64,000 nucleotides of DNA, taken from JAWPMV01 sp038527215 (lineage in GTDB: Bacteria; Bacteroidota; Bacteroidia; J057). The stretch's first letter is position 1. Every line of letters starts with the position of its first letter. The notes under the pieces were generated by a model. The model was not told the origin of the DNA. It worked only from the letters and a program-made list of their open reading frames with translations, and searched no databases. This document shows, in pieces, positions 17,152 to 25,900 of this stretch. The stretch is from NCBI GenBank assembly GCA_038527215.1, contig JBCBGC010000003.1, positions 62,001 through 126,000 on the forward strand. The letters run 5' to 3'. The translations under genes and the position numbers were made by a program.

Positions 17152-17233
17152 AGCCAGGATTTCATCAAAGCGCTTCTTTAAACCCTCCCTACCTACCTGT
17201 AGACTCACCTAGCAAAGAACGGTACTGATGCGA

Positions 17234-17284
17234 GAGACCCCGGATAGCTCACCTCCTTACAGTCGGAGGAGCTTCCGGGGTGAC
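17234..17284 (-). repeat. CCCCGG-family hairpin, minus orientation, copy 1
   Basis: Read on the minus strand: GTCACCCCGGAA, inner arm GCTCCTCC, loop box GACTGTAAGGA, inner arm GGTGAGC, TATCCGGGGTCTC. Here the loop-closing CC/GG of other copies is CT/AG, a compensating change. Confidence 0.85.
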
Positions 17285-17347
17285 AAGGATATGCAAGGAG
17301 AGATAATTTCATCAAAAGGCGTTGGGGACTCAACCACCCACAAATAT

Positions 17348-17400
17348 GTCACCCCGGAAAGGCATTTGACCGGTAGGGAAAATGACTTATCCGGGGTCTC
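17348..17400 (+). repeat. CCCCGG-family hairpin, plus orientation, copy 1
   Basis: GTCACCCCGGAA, inner arm AAGGCATTT, loop box GACCGGTAGGGA, inner arm AAATGACTT, ATCCGGGGTCTC. Inner arms pair with one mismatch and differ entirely in sequence from those at 6824. Confidence 0.85.
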
Positions 17401-17458
17401 TCGCTATATACACCTCCCTACCTGTAGACTCACCTAGCAGAGAACGGTACTGATGCGA

Positions 17459-17509
17459 GAGACCCCGGATAGCTCACCTCCTTGCAGTCGGAGGAGCTTC
17501 CGGGGGGAC
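17459..17509 (-). repeat. CCCCGG-family hairpin, minus orientation, copy 2
   Basis: Nearly identical to copy 1 at 17234-17284 (two or three substitutions, such as CTTGCAGTC for CTTACAGTC), as expected for the 225-bp duplication. Confidence 0.85.
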
Positions 17510-17574
17510 AAGGATATGCAAGGAGAGATGATTTCATCAAACCACTTCTTGAAATCCCAACCACCCACAAATAT

Positions 17575-17624
17575 GTCACCCCGGAATGGTCCCGACCATA
17601 GGGAGGGAACATATCCGGGGTCTC
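17575..17624 (+). repeat. CCCCGG-family hairpin, plus orientation, copy 2
   Basis: Same frame but inner arms ATGGTCCC and GGGAACAT with loop box GACCATAGGGA. Its neighbours in the duplication are almost unchanged, yet both inner arms differ from copy 1 and still pair. Confidence 0.85.
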
Positions 17625-17678
17625 CATGATTACATATGGATCGCAGAGACCTCCGACGATAGGAATGTCAGAGTCCTT

Positions 17679-17725
17679 GACCCGGATAGCTCACCTCTTA
17701 CAGTCGGAGGAGCTTCCGGGGTGAC
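17679..17725 (-). repeat. CCCCGG-family hairpin, minus orientation, copy 3 (5' end eroded)
   Basis: GACCCGGATAGCTCACCTCT followed by ACAGTCGGAGGAGCTTCCGG and GGTGAC; one C and the GAGA leader of the other copies are lost. Confidence 0.8.
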
Positions 17726-17774
17726 AAGATTATGGAAGGAAAATGGCCCTATCCGTCTCCAAAAATGCCTAAAA

Positions 17775-17817
17775 AAACATGAGTCATCCCACAATTCGGG
17801 ATGACTCATGTTTCTTT
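17775..17817. terminator. Strong bidirectional terminator hairpin
   Basis: AAACATGAGTCATCCC and GGGATGACTCATGTTT form a perfect 16-bp stem with a 7-base loop, with T-runs on either strand. It lies 21 bp past the stop codon of the minus-strand lipoprotein gene at 17834. Confidence 0.88.
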
Positions 17818-17833
17818 TTACTTAGCTAAGGTT

Positions 17834-18706
17834 CTATCGCAGAACGGTCAGCTCATAGTTATCAGCGTTGTCGTCTACCGTAACGGTAATGTTGGTTACT
17901 TTGATCGCAAAGTAAGTACCCTGGCTCAGGACGAGGAATACATCACCGATGGCTACTTTATCACTTTCGTTGATAGAGGTGGCAGCATCAAAGGCTACGG
18001 CGATTTCTTCGCTCACAGTTACATTGTCGAACTCGAATCCAGCCGCAGGTAGACGCAGGTCAGAACCGGTAGCCTGTACAGGCATGATCTGCTGATACCA
18101 GTTTTCAGCATTGGAGGAAGCTCCCAAATCGAGCCCTTTGTCTTTGATATCCGCCTCGGCATCTTCGCTACCCGTTCCGGTTCCGGTGTGCAGGTCGACT
18201 CCACCGGTTCCGGCAGGACCACCAGCATTCAGCAGCAGTACGGTGTTCAGAGAAGTAACCGGGATGCCGGCCATGGTGAAAAGGTCAAAGCTGAACTCAT
18301 CCGTCAGACCAGCGGAATCCGTTACGATTACCGTGTAGGTATGCAGAACGCCTCTTTCAGTGTCAGTAGTAATGTCAATGGTCCAGTTCAGGGAAGTAGC
18401 GTCGCCAGAACCCAAGGGAGAAGGGTTAGATCCAGCAGCGAATCCGTCAAACATCAAACGAGAAGTTTCCATAGCGGCTCCATCTTCCTGTACTTCGATA
18501 CGGGTCATAGGACCGTCTCCAGCCTGAGCAGAAATCTGAATCTGGATTGCTGTTCCAGGCATTACGGTGTCGCCATCAGCCACGGCACTGGTAGAAAGGA
18601 ATTCCAGGGTAGGTCCGTTAGGATCTACAGGAACCGTGTTATCACAGCTGACGAAAAAGCCAAAGCTGGCCATGAGGAAAAAGACAATAGGATTGAGTCT
18701 TTTCAT
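17834..18706 (-). CDS. Hypothetical surface/periplasmic lipoprotein
   Basis: This 290-residue protein has a lipoprotein signal with lipobox FFVSC (lipidated Cys near residue 21) followed by a Pro/Asn-rich linker. The first half (about 30-150) looks like a beta-rich Ig/cadherin-type domain (PTLEFLSTSAVADGDTVMPG and HTYTVIVTDSAGLTDEF), a pattern seen in Bacteroidota DUF4625/Ig-like lipoproteins. The second half contains a Gly-rich stretch (GGPAGTGGVDLHTGTGTGSE) and a beta-rich end. Function is unknown. It ends at a strong terminator. Confidence 0.75.
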   Translation of the reverse strand: MKRLNPIVFFLMASFGFFVSCDNTVPVDPNGPTLEFLSTSAVADGDTVMPGTAIQIQISAQAGDGPMTRIEVQEDGAAMETSRLMFDGFAAGSNPSPLGSGDATSLNWTIDITTDTERGVLHTYTVIVTDSAGLTDEFSFDLFTMAGIPVTSLNTVLLLNAGGPAGTGGVDLHTGTGTGSEDAEADIKDKGLDLGASSNAENWYQQIMPVQATGSDLRLPAAGFEFDNVTVSEEIAVAFDAATSINESDKVAIGDVFLVLSQGTYFAIKVTNITVTVDDNADNYELTVLR

Positions 18707-18889
18707 GATAAATATTGGGTTAATTTTAGCTTATAAACTCTTTTGGGGGAGAATTTATTTCGAAATTTTGACTGTCCGATTTAAAAAGGGTCACACCAAA
18801 TCATATCCGCTTTCCCCAATGGAGAATAGAAGATGTGCGAAGGCGCGCATGCAGGAAGTGATGCAGTGAATTTCAGGGATGGTGCTGTG

Positions 18890-18960
18890 TTTGTTTAGGT
18901 TTGTTGTATTCGAGTCAGCGAGTATTTTTTACTTACTGACTTTCCTGCAAACCAAACAAA
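18890..18960 (-). repeat. Nested inverted repeat downstream of the saccharopine dehydrogenase gene
   Basis: Outer arms TTTGTTTAGGTTTG and CAAACCAAACAAA pair with a one-base bulge; inner arms AGTCAGCGAGTA and TACTTACTGACT pair with two mismatches around a T-run loop. It begins 43 bp past the stop of the minus-strand gene at 19003 and could fold at the 3' end of its transcript. No T-run follows the outer stem, so simple termination is uncertain. The rest of the 18707-19002 gap shows nothing else. Confidence 0.6.
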
Positions 18961-19002
18961 TTTTCCGGAGAAAACACAACTCCTATCTTGCCAATTATAA
19001 AC

Positions 19003-20352
19003 TTAGGGTTTAACCAGGAGGTCCATTTCGCGTTCTACAAATTCAATTCCGGCCTGATCCAATTCCTCCATGATGGGCTGATACAGGCTAGCTTCTACCG
19101 GAATTTTCACGCCTATGGCTTGTATTTCTCCACTCAAAACCTGCTTAGCAGCAATTCCCAAGGGTAATCCAACGGTTTGGGCCATGGCGGTTTTCGTCTG
19201 GTTTTCCCCTTTCACTACCATGTGGGACTGGACCTGCCGGGGTCGGCCTTTATCCAGAAAATCAAACTTATGCCACATGACGATCATATCCTTGTCTTCG
19301 GGAGCCAGGGTCCAGCTTTTTTTGAGAATATGCTCCAGAATTTGGGCAGGGGTTCCTTCGTTTAGGCCCACTAAGGTCTCATCAAACATGCCTAGCCATT
19401 TTAACCGGAACATCTCCTGAGAATCCAGGTCCAGCTTCATGTAATGGGCCAGTTTAAGTTCGACAGAATTATGGGGATCGTAGGAAAGAAAGGAATTGAT
19501 GAACTGACGATGGGTCATTTTGTCCACGCCTTCCATTAGATAAGTGTCATCGGTCGCACCCAATTGCACAAAGATATCCCAGGCTTTGCAATAGCCCACC
19601 CGTCGCAGGGTGCCCCGATAGAGGGTATTAATGCCCCGCAAGCCATAGATATCCAGGTATTTCAGGGAATCCCGGTTGGCATAGCCTTCAAAATGCCCGT
19701 GCCCCGGAATATGGATGATTTCGGTCCGGCGAAAAAGGCGGTGGTAGGGAATAAATTTATATCGGCCTTCCTGGATAAACTTCACCGTGCCAGTGCCCGC
19801 CATGACTACGTTGCGGGGATTCCAGGTAAATTTATATTCCCAGGGATTGTTCAGGCTGGACTCAGGCGCAATCAGGCCTCCGGTAAAGGTTTCAAATCCT
19901 GTAAGCTCGCAGCCTTCGGCTCTGATTTGGTCGATCACCCGCATCGCAGACATATGATCGATTCCAGGATCAAGCCCACATTCCATCAGGAATAACAAAC
20001 CGGCTGATTTGGCCGCCTGGTGCATGGCTTTAATTTCCGGGCTTACGTAAGAAGCCGTCAGCAGGTGTTTTTTAAACCGAAGGCATTCCTGCGCCACCAG
20101 GGGGTGAAAGAGGGCGGGAAGCATGGATATGACGATATCAGCCTTTTGAATTTCCGCCCCGCGCTGGGTTTCATCATGGATATCAAAGGCCAGGGCCTGT
20201 GTTTGGGATCGGCCTTTCAATTTTTTCTCGGCCACCGCTACGTCCCGGTCTGCCAATCTCAACTCCCAGTTTCTTTTCTGGCAGACGGTCACCAAATATT
20301 CGATCAGGGCTGTAGCAGACCGTCCGGCACCAATGATGAGGATTCTTTTCAT
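19003..20352 (-). CDS. Saccharopine dehydrogenase family protein
   Basis: This 449-residue protein begins with an NAD(P)-binding GAGRSA motif (residues 7-12) and continues with DIVISMLPALFHPLVAQECL and LLFLMECGLDPGIDHMSAM, which are characteristic of saccharopine dehydrogenase (L-glutamate-forming) and its relatives. The C-terminal domain (about 130-360) is the substrate domain. Saccharopine dehydrogenases act in lysine synthesis or breakdown; carboxynorspermidine synthases share the fold, so the exact substrate is open, though length and motifs fit the LYS9-like type. It stands alone and is followed by a nested hairpin. Confidence 0.88.
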   Translation of the reverse strand: MKRILIIGAGRSATALIEYLVTVCQKRNWELRLADRDVAVAEKKLKGRSQTQALAFDIHDETQRGAEIQKADIVISMLPALFHPLVAQECLRFKKHLLTASYVSPEIKAMHQAAKSAGLLFLMECGLDPGIDHMSAMRVIDQIRAEGCELTGFETFTGGLIAPESSLNNPWEYKFTWNPRNVVMAGTGTVKFIQEGRYKFIPYHRLFRRTEIIHIPGHGHFEGYANRDSLKYLDIYGLRGINTLYRGTLRRVGYCKAWDIFVQLGATDDTYLMEGVDKMTHRQFINSFLSYDPHNSVELKLAHYMKLDLDSQEMFRLKWLGMFDETLVGLNEGTPAQILEHILKKSWTLAPEDKDMIVMWHKFDFLDKGRPRQVQSHMVVKGENQTKTAMAQTVGLPLGIAAKQVLSGEIQAIGVKIPVEASLYQPIMEELDQAGIEFVEREMDLLVKP

Positions 20353-20455
20353 GAAAACTTAGGCTGAAGTAGATGAAGATGCACCTACAAACATATTGCT
20401 TTTCAGCCAGAGGAAAAATCTTTTTTCAGGGAAATCCGCGCCCCTCTTTGATTGG

Positions 20456-21259
20456 CTAGAAGGCAATTCCGATCGAGAGGTTCCCTCTCAGAATGGGCCA
20501 CAGCAAATTGCCCTGGGCATCCACCTCTCCCACATCATCGGCAAAGGACTCTATCACAAAATTGCTGGTAGCGGGTAATTGCCGGATTTTGTCCTGTAGA
20601 GATTGGAGGTAGGGGTCAGCCGTAATATCCGCCGGGGTATTGCCGCGGATCTTCAAAGAAGCTGGAATCAACCCAAAGCCAATGTTCCAGTCAATAGAGA
20701 TCACATCTGCAATAAAGCGCTGTACGCCTATCCCTACTCCTCCCCCAAAGCCGCTAAACTGCAGGAAGAGATCAAGTTCTCCTGAACTGCCGCCGGCTTG
20801 GGAAACCAGTGCATCTGCGCTATATTCCATGTAGCGGGCAAAACCAAGCAGGTAAAATCCGTAAGGCGAACCAATAAAGCCGGGATAGAATCGAATTTCG
20901 GGAGTCAGGAGGGCCCCACGGACGCCCCCTGAATCTACTACGCCTACGGAGGTACCAAGGCTCACTTCATCGGTGAGCACGGCCTGGGCTTCTAAGAGTT
21001 CCCGAAAAAAAGTAGGGGATAAGAGCGATTGAGGTAAGCTACGTTCAGGGAATACATTGACGCCAAGTCCAATGGAGAGTTTACTGCTGATGACTCTTTC
21101 GTAACTCAAGCCAATGCTTTGCTGCAATAATTTGCCTGGCGTGAACCGGATAATATTGTAATCGACATCTGATTGATAGGCGGTGGTATCCTGTGCATGC
21201 AGGACCGACAGCATGAGATGCAAGGTAAAAGAACAACTGAAAATGACTATTCTCCACAT
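20456..21259 (-). CDS. Hypothetical exported protein, probable outer-membrane beta-barrel
   Basis: This 267-residue protein has a signal peptide (hydrophobic residues about 5-20, ending LHAQD). The remainder alternates hydrophobic and Gly-rich aromatic strands (IGLSYERVISSKLSIGLGVNVF, FGGGVGIGVQRFIADVISIDWNIGFGL) and ends with a Phe (LSIGIAF), which fits an 8-stranded porin-like barrel. No family could be named. It is close (104 bp) to the saccharopine dehydrogenase gene, on the same strand. Confidence 0.75.
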   Translation of the reverse strand: MWRIVIFSCSFTLHLMLSVLHAQDTTAYQSDVDYNIIRFTPGKLLQQSIGLSYERVISSKLSIGLGVNVFPERSLPQSLLSPTFFRELLEAQAVLTDEVSLGTSVGVVDSGGVRGALLTPEIRFYPGFIGSPYGFYLLGFARYMEYSADALVSQAGGSSGELDLFLQFSGFGGGVGIGVQRFIADVISIDWNIGFGLIPASLKIRGNTPADITADPYLQSLQDKIRQLPATSNFVIESFADDVGEVDAQGNLLWPILRGNLSIGIAF

Positions 21260-21432
21260 AAACCCAAAAAGACTAAAGCTACACTAAGTTAGAACGGGGA
21301 AATGAGCCAAAAATTTGCCTCTGGATTTCAACCATTCGCGCAAAGTTTTCAGCCATTCCGACAAGACGAAATAAAGGGTTCATAAAAAAGGGGGAAATTT
21401 CCATACAAGCTCTTACTAAAAAGGACGTGATC

Positions 21433-21954
21433 ATGCCCAAAATTATTCAGGTTTCTGTGATTGGTCCCTCTTCAGGAGGGTGCTCTACTGCGATGTATGA
21501 AATAGGAGAGAAGCTGGGAAAAGCTTTAGTGGATGCTGACAAAGTCGTCATTACCGGCGGCAAAGGAGGAATCATGGAAGCCGTTTGCCGGGGAGCCCGG
21601 AATTCCCGCAAACACAAATTCGGCCGAACCATCGGTATCTTGCCTACCTACGATAAAGGAGATGCAAATATATTTTGCGACGTGGTCATCCCTACAGGGT
21701 TGGGATTGGCTCGGAACACCCTGGTAGCTGCTTCGGGCGATGTCATCATTGCCGTAGCTGGCGGAAGTGGGACCCTCTCCGAGTTGTCCCTGGCCTGGCA
21801 ATTGGGCAAGCCCATCATCGCCTATGTGGGTGAAGGAGGCTGGGGAGAAAAACTAGCCAGTCGCCGCCTGGATGGGCGTCGCAAAGACCAGATTTATCCG
21901 GCCAAGGATATCCCGGAAATCATGACTCAATTGAAACAACTGGAAGAGGACTAG
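21433..21954 (+). CDS. TIGR00725/LOG-like nucleotide-binding Rossmann protein
   Basis: ATG at 21433 gives 173 residues; a GTG two codons earlier is an alternative. VITGGKGGIMEAVCRGARN and TIGILPTYDKGDAN are typical of the SLOG/lysine-decarboxylase-like (YvdD) superfamily, and AVAGGSGTLSELSLAWQLGKP matches the second half of the site. The LOG motif PGGxGTxxE appears as AGGSGTLSE. Some relatives cleave cytokinin-type nucleotides; the role here is not established. Its stop is 4 bp from the stop of the converging REC-DHp-REC gene. Confidence 0.85.
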   Translation: MPKIIQVSVIGPSSGGCSTAMYEIGEKLGKALVDADKVVITGGKGGIMEAVCRGARNSRKHKFGRTIGILPTYDKGDANIFCDVVIPTGLGLARNTLVAASGDVIIAVAGGSGTLSELSLAWQLGKPIIAYVGEGGWGEKLASRRLDGRRKDQIYPAKDIPEIMTQLKQLEED

Positions 21955-21958
21955 CCTA

Positions 21959-22978
21959 CTACGCAGGCACTGAGTGTGCAAGTTTTTCCAGGGTCAGCGG
22001 TTTGGAAATAAAGCCCTGTACACAGAGGTAACTCCGCGCCCGTTCCACATCATTGGGGTCCAGGGACGAGGTTAGCATCTGCACGGGGAGATGAAGATGC
22101 TCCCGCTTGAGGGCCTCTAAAAAGGCAAATCCATTCATCACAGGCATGTTGATATCCAAGAGAATGAGTTTGGGCAGATTCTGGCGATGATGCAGCAAAT
22201 GCGCCAGCGCCTCTTCGGGATGCAGAAAGCTGACCACCTCGGCATCAGGCATGATGCGGCGAATCAAATGTTCCGTTACCAGGTGGTGGATTTCATCGTC
22301 GTCCACCAACATGACCTTACTCAGCATGGATGAATTGTCCTCATCGAGGATTTTTCCCCCGAAAGATTCCACACTTAGCATATCGTTCAGGTCCTTGATG
22401 ATGCGGTCTAGTTGCCCCGCACTGGTAGCCAGGTGATGGACCAGGCTGTGATCCCGTAGCTCTGGGTCTTGCTTCATCAGGTCCACCAGGCCCATGATAT
22501 TGGCCAAGGGGCCCCGGACTTTGTGGGAGTTGATGAAACTATATTGTTGCAGCTGCCGGTTGCGCTCTTCCAGGAAGTTTTCGAGTTCGTGGAACATGGC
22601 GCGCTTACGGCTGTATTTTTCTAATTGAGTTTTGACACTCTTAAGCAGCTCTTCGTTTTGGAAAGGTTTGGTGAGATAATCGTCCCCTCCCAGATTCATG
22701 CCTTTTCTGACATCTTCTCTCCCCGCTTTGGCGGTCAGAAAGATGAAAGGGGTCAGTTGAAATATTTGTTCTCGCCTGAGTTGTGAAAGGACTTCCAGGC
22801 CATTCATACCCGGCATCATGACATCACAGATGATGACATCCGGTCGAATTTCCCTGGCTTTGATCACGCCCTCATATCCGTCTCCCGCAGTGGTAATTTG
22901 GTGGTGGTTAAGCGACAATACGTCGGCTACCGTTTCTCGCAAGGTTGTTTCATCTTCAATAATGAGAATATTAGCCAT
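21959..22978 (-). CDS. Double response regulator: REC - HisKA-like DHp helix pair - REC
   Basis: The first receiver domain (residues about 1-120) has IIEDE, the phospho-acceptor Asp in ICDVMMPGMNG and KPF. Next comes a DHp-like segment (about 130-210) with SFINSHKVRGPLANIMGLVDLM, an H-box with a candidate phospho-His. A second receiver (about 222-335) has LVDDDEIHHL, LLDINMPVMNG and SKP. There is no ATPase domain and no DNA-binding domain. It could relay phosphate between the neighbouring kinase and other partners. Its 5' end overlaps the upstream kinase by 8 bp, so the two are translationally coupled. Confidence 0.92.
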   Translation of the reverse strand: MANILIIEDETTLRETVADVLSLNHHQITTAGDGYEGVIKAREIRPDVIICDVMMPGMNGLEVLSQLRREQIFQLTPFIFLTAKAGREDVRKGMNLGGDDYLTKPFQNEELLKSVKTQLEKYSRKRAMFHELENFLEERNRQLQQYSFINSHKVRGPLANIMGLVDLMKQDPELRDHSLVHHLATSAGQLDRIIKDLNDMLSVESFGGKILDEDNSSMLSKVMLVDDDEIHHLVTEHLIRRIMPDAEVVSFLHPEEALAHLLHHRQNLPKLILLDINMPVMNGFAFLEALKREHLHLPVQMLTSSLDPNDVERARSYLCVQGFISKPLTLEKLAHSVPA

Positions 22979-25900
22979 GGGTAGGCGCTGTTTTTGGCAA
23001 TGTGATCGTGAAGGTAGAACCTACGCCTTCTTCACTCTCAAATTGGATGTTTCCATGATTAAGTTCAACAAATTCTTGGGCAATGACTAATCCCAATCCG
23101 GTGCCCGGGAATTCCTGGGTATTGCCAGCCCGGTAAAAGGAAGAAAACAAATTGGCCTGGTCAGAAGCCGGTACCCCCACACCAAAATCCTGAATCAGGA
23201 GTTTCACCTGTTCCTCTTCAAACCGGACGCTGAGAATAGGATTCGGCGCATTAGGGGAGTATTTAAACGCATTGGACAACAGATTAATCAAGGCATGTTC
23301 GATGAGTCTGGGGTCCACATAAACCGGATATTCTCTTCCACTTATTCGAAAATCTACCTTGCGCTTATCCGGGCGATTGAGGTATTGATTGTTGACGATC
23401 TCCTGGATCAAGCCTTTCAGCTCTACTCTTTCCGGCTGCCAGGTAACCCTTCTGGCATTGACTTTCCCCAGGATAAGGACATCATCCATGAGTTCCGTCA
23501 AACGAGAGGTTTCCGTTTTCATGCGGTGCAAGATGCGATCCAGCTTTTCATCTTCGTCTCTGGAAATTTTCATTTCCAGCAACTGCATATTGGAGTGAAT
23601 CACGGCCAGGGGCGTGCGGAACTGGTGGGAAGCCATGGAAACAAATTTGTTTCTCAGTTCGTTGAGTTCCCGTTCTTTCCGCAAAGCATCCCGCATGGTC
23701 TCTTCCGCCTTTTTCCGCTCCGAAATATCCCGCGAGGCGGTTTGGATATGGGTAATCTGGCCAGCCTTATCTTTGATCCCCTTCAATACCGTTTCCAACC
23801 ACACATAGTCTCCATCTTTTTTACGGTAGCGGTAAGCCATGGTAATATTCTCTTGCTCGTTGAGCACTGCGGTAGAGGACATTTCCTGGGCATAGAGCAG
23901 GTCTTCTTCATGGATCAGCCCGAAGACATTCATGCCTGTAGCCTCAGCTACCGACATCCCTAAAATGCCTTCCACGGAGGGCGAGACGTATTCTACTTCA
24001 CCATTGAGGGTATTTCGCGTGATCAGGTCGGACATATTCTCCGAGATCAGGCGGTATTTTTCTTCACTTTCCTTGAGGGCTTCGTTGGTCTCGTTGAGTT
24101 CCCGGGTTCTCAATTCTACCCGTTGCTCCAGGACAGAGTTGAACCGACGAATATCATCTTCAATTTTTTTCCGGTCAGTAATATCCGAAATAAAGGTCAG
24201 GTAGCGGTTTTCTCCATAAGCCCGGACTTTGGCTTCAAAGAATACCTTTTTGTCATGCGAGAGTAGCGGATAATCAAATTTTGCCGTGGCCCAACCGGAT
24301 CTCACTTCCTCTATAGCGGAGAGATAAGCGCTGGCCACGTCGGTAGGAAAACATAATTCTATGGGCTGAGGCAACATTTCAGGAGAAGGGAAGGAACCAA
24401 AGCCCTCCAGGTCAGAAACATATTCTTCAATTTCTCCATCCTCGTTGAGAATCAGCATGCCGTCGGGAACCGTTTCTACAATGGCCCGATTTCGCTGCTC
24501 GCTCTCGCGTAACTTATCCTGGGTTCGCTTGAATTCTGTGATGTCCTGAATGGCTGAAGTGAAAGCGATGATTTTGTCTTCCTCATCCCGGTCTACGCGA
24601 ATATTGTTAACGACGTATTTTTGCTCTCCAGCCGGGGTAATGATCCGAAATCCCAAGGAAAAATGGGATTCTTTTCCCTTGAGCATCCGTTCCTGCAAAT
24701 CGGCCACTTTTTCTTGATCTTCTGGATGCACACACCGCATAAAGACTTCGTAATTGGGCTCCAACTGGTGATCTATCCCCAGAATATCGAAAACCTGTTT
24801 GGACCAGGTGTAAATGGTCCCCGGGAACTCCACCTTCATGCTGCCAATTTTGGCCATTTCCTGGGACATCCGGAGCATGCGCTCACTGGCTTGCAAGGCA
24901 TCCTGCACCCGTTGTTTTTCCGTTACATCCCGGCAGATCACCTGCACCGTTCCATTGGACATGAGTTTCGCACTGATATCCAATTGAATTACTTTGTTGC
25001 TGGTTGTATAGGCTTTGCGAACCTCCCGGATAGATCGTCCTTGTTTGATCTCTTCGGCCTGGAAAGGACGCTCTTGCAATTCTTCCTGGTCGAGGAAGTC
25101 CAGGATATTCAGGCCAGCCATATCGATCTCCGGTTGCTCGAGTAGTTCCTGGGCTTTTTGGTTAAACTCCAAAATTTCCAATTCCCGGTTGAGAATAATA
25201 ATTGCGTCTGAGGCCTTCTCAATCAGGTTACGGTACTTTTCCTCACTTTTCTGCAAAGCTTCTTTCGCCCGCACCTCTGCCGTAATATCCTGACAAATGC
25301 CCAGCAATCGTTCGGGTTGGTCGTCTGCGTTTCGATAAACTTCTCCCCGGGTTTCAATCACCTTTACTTCTCCGCTGGGAACCACAATGCGATAGGCGTA
25401 CCAGTAATCCCCCCCTTCTCTTACCGTCTGGTAAATTTTGGATTCCACCAGATCCCGGTCTTCGGGGTGCACCATGGCCATATAAGACTCAAAGGCAGGG
25501 GCGAAGCTGGCATCGTCCTGCTCAAAAATGGTGAAGAGACCACTTGACCAGTAAACCTGCCCCGTACGAATGTCCCACTCGAAGGTACCCAGGGTAGCGA
25601 TCTTCTCTATTTCCTGGAAAAGTTTTCCCTGTCTTTTGATTTCGCCTTCGATTTTTTCCCGCCGCTTTCGTTCTTCCTGTTCTTCCAGGGCCCGATTCAT
25701 CGCAGGGATGAGGCGGGGCAGCCGCTCCTTGAGGACATAATCCGTAGCCCCTGCCTTCAAGCTGTCAATGGCAAATTCTTCTCCAATGGTCCCTGAGACC
25801 AGGATAAAAGGAATTTCTACGCCCTTATCCTGCATGATTTTCAAGGCAGAAAGTGCGTCGAAGGCCGGAAGATTATAATCGGCAAAGATCAAGTCAAAGG

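Larger units (their letters stand above)
17190..17640. repeat. 225-bp tandem duplication carrying alternating inverted hairpins
   Basis: The box GCGAGAGACCCCGG occurs at 17230 and 17455, exactly 225 bp apart, and the flanking text (CTGTAGACTCACCTAGCA before, GACAAGGATATGCAAGGAGA after, ACCCACAAATATGTCACCCC later) repeats in order. Each unit contains one minus-oriented and one plus-oriented hairpin of the CCCCGG family. GTCTCTCGC at 17395-17403 can also pair with GCGAGAGAC at 17455-17463, joining neighbouring units into a larger fold. This 733-bp gap contains no supported gene. Confidence 0.85.

Noticed and set aside
17234..17725. CRISPR-like repeats or tRNA genes in the 17.2-17.7 kb field
   Set aside because: The repeats are inverted hairpins in a duplication; no cloverleaf or anticodon loop could be drawn.
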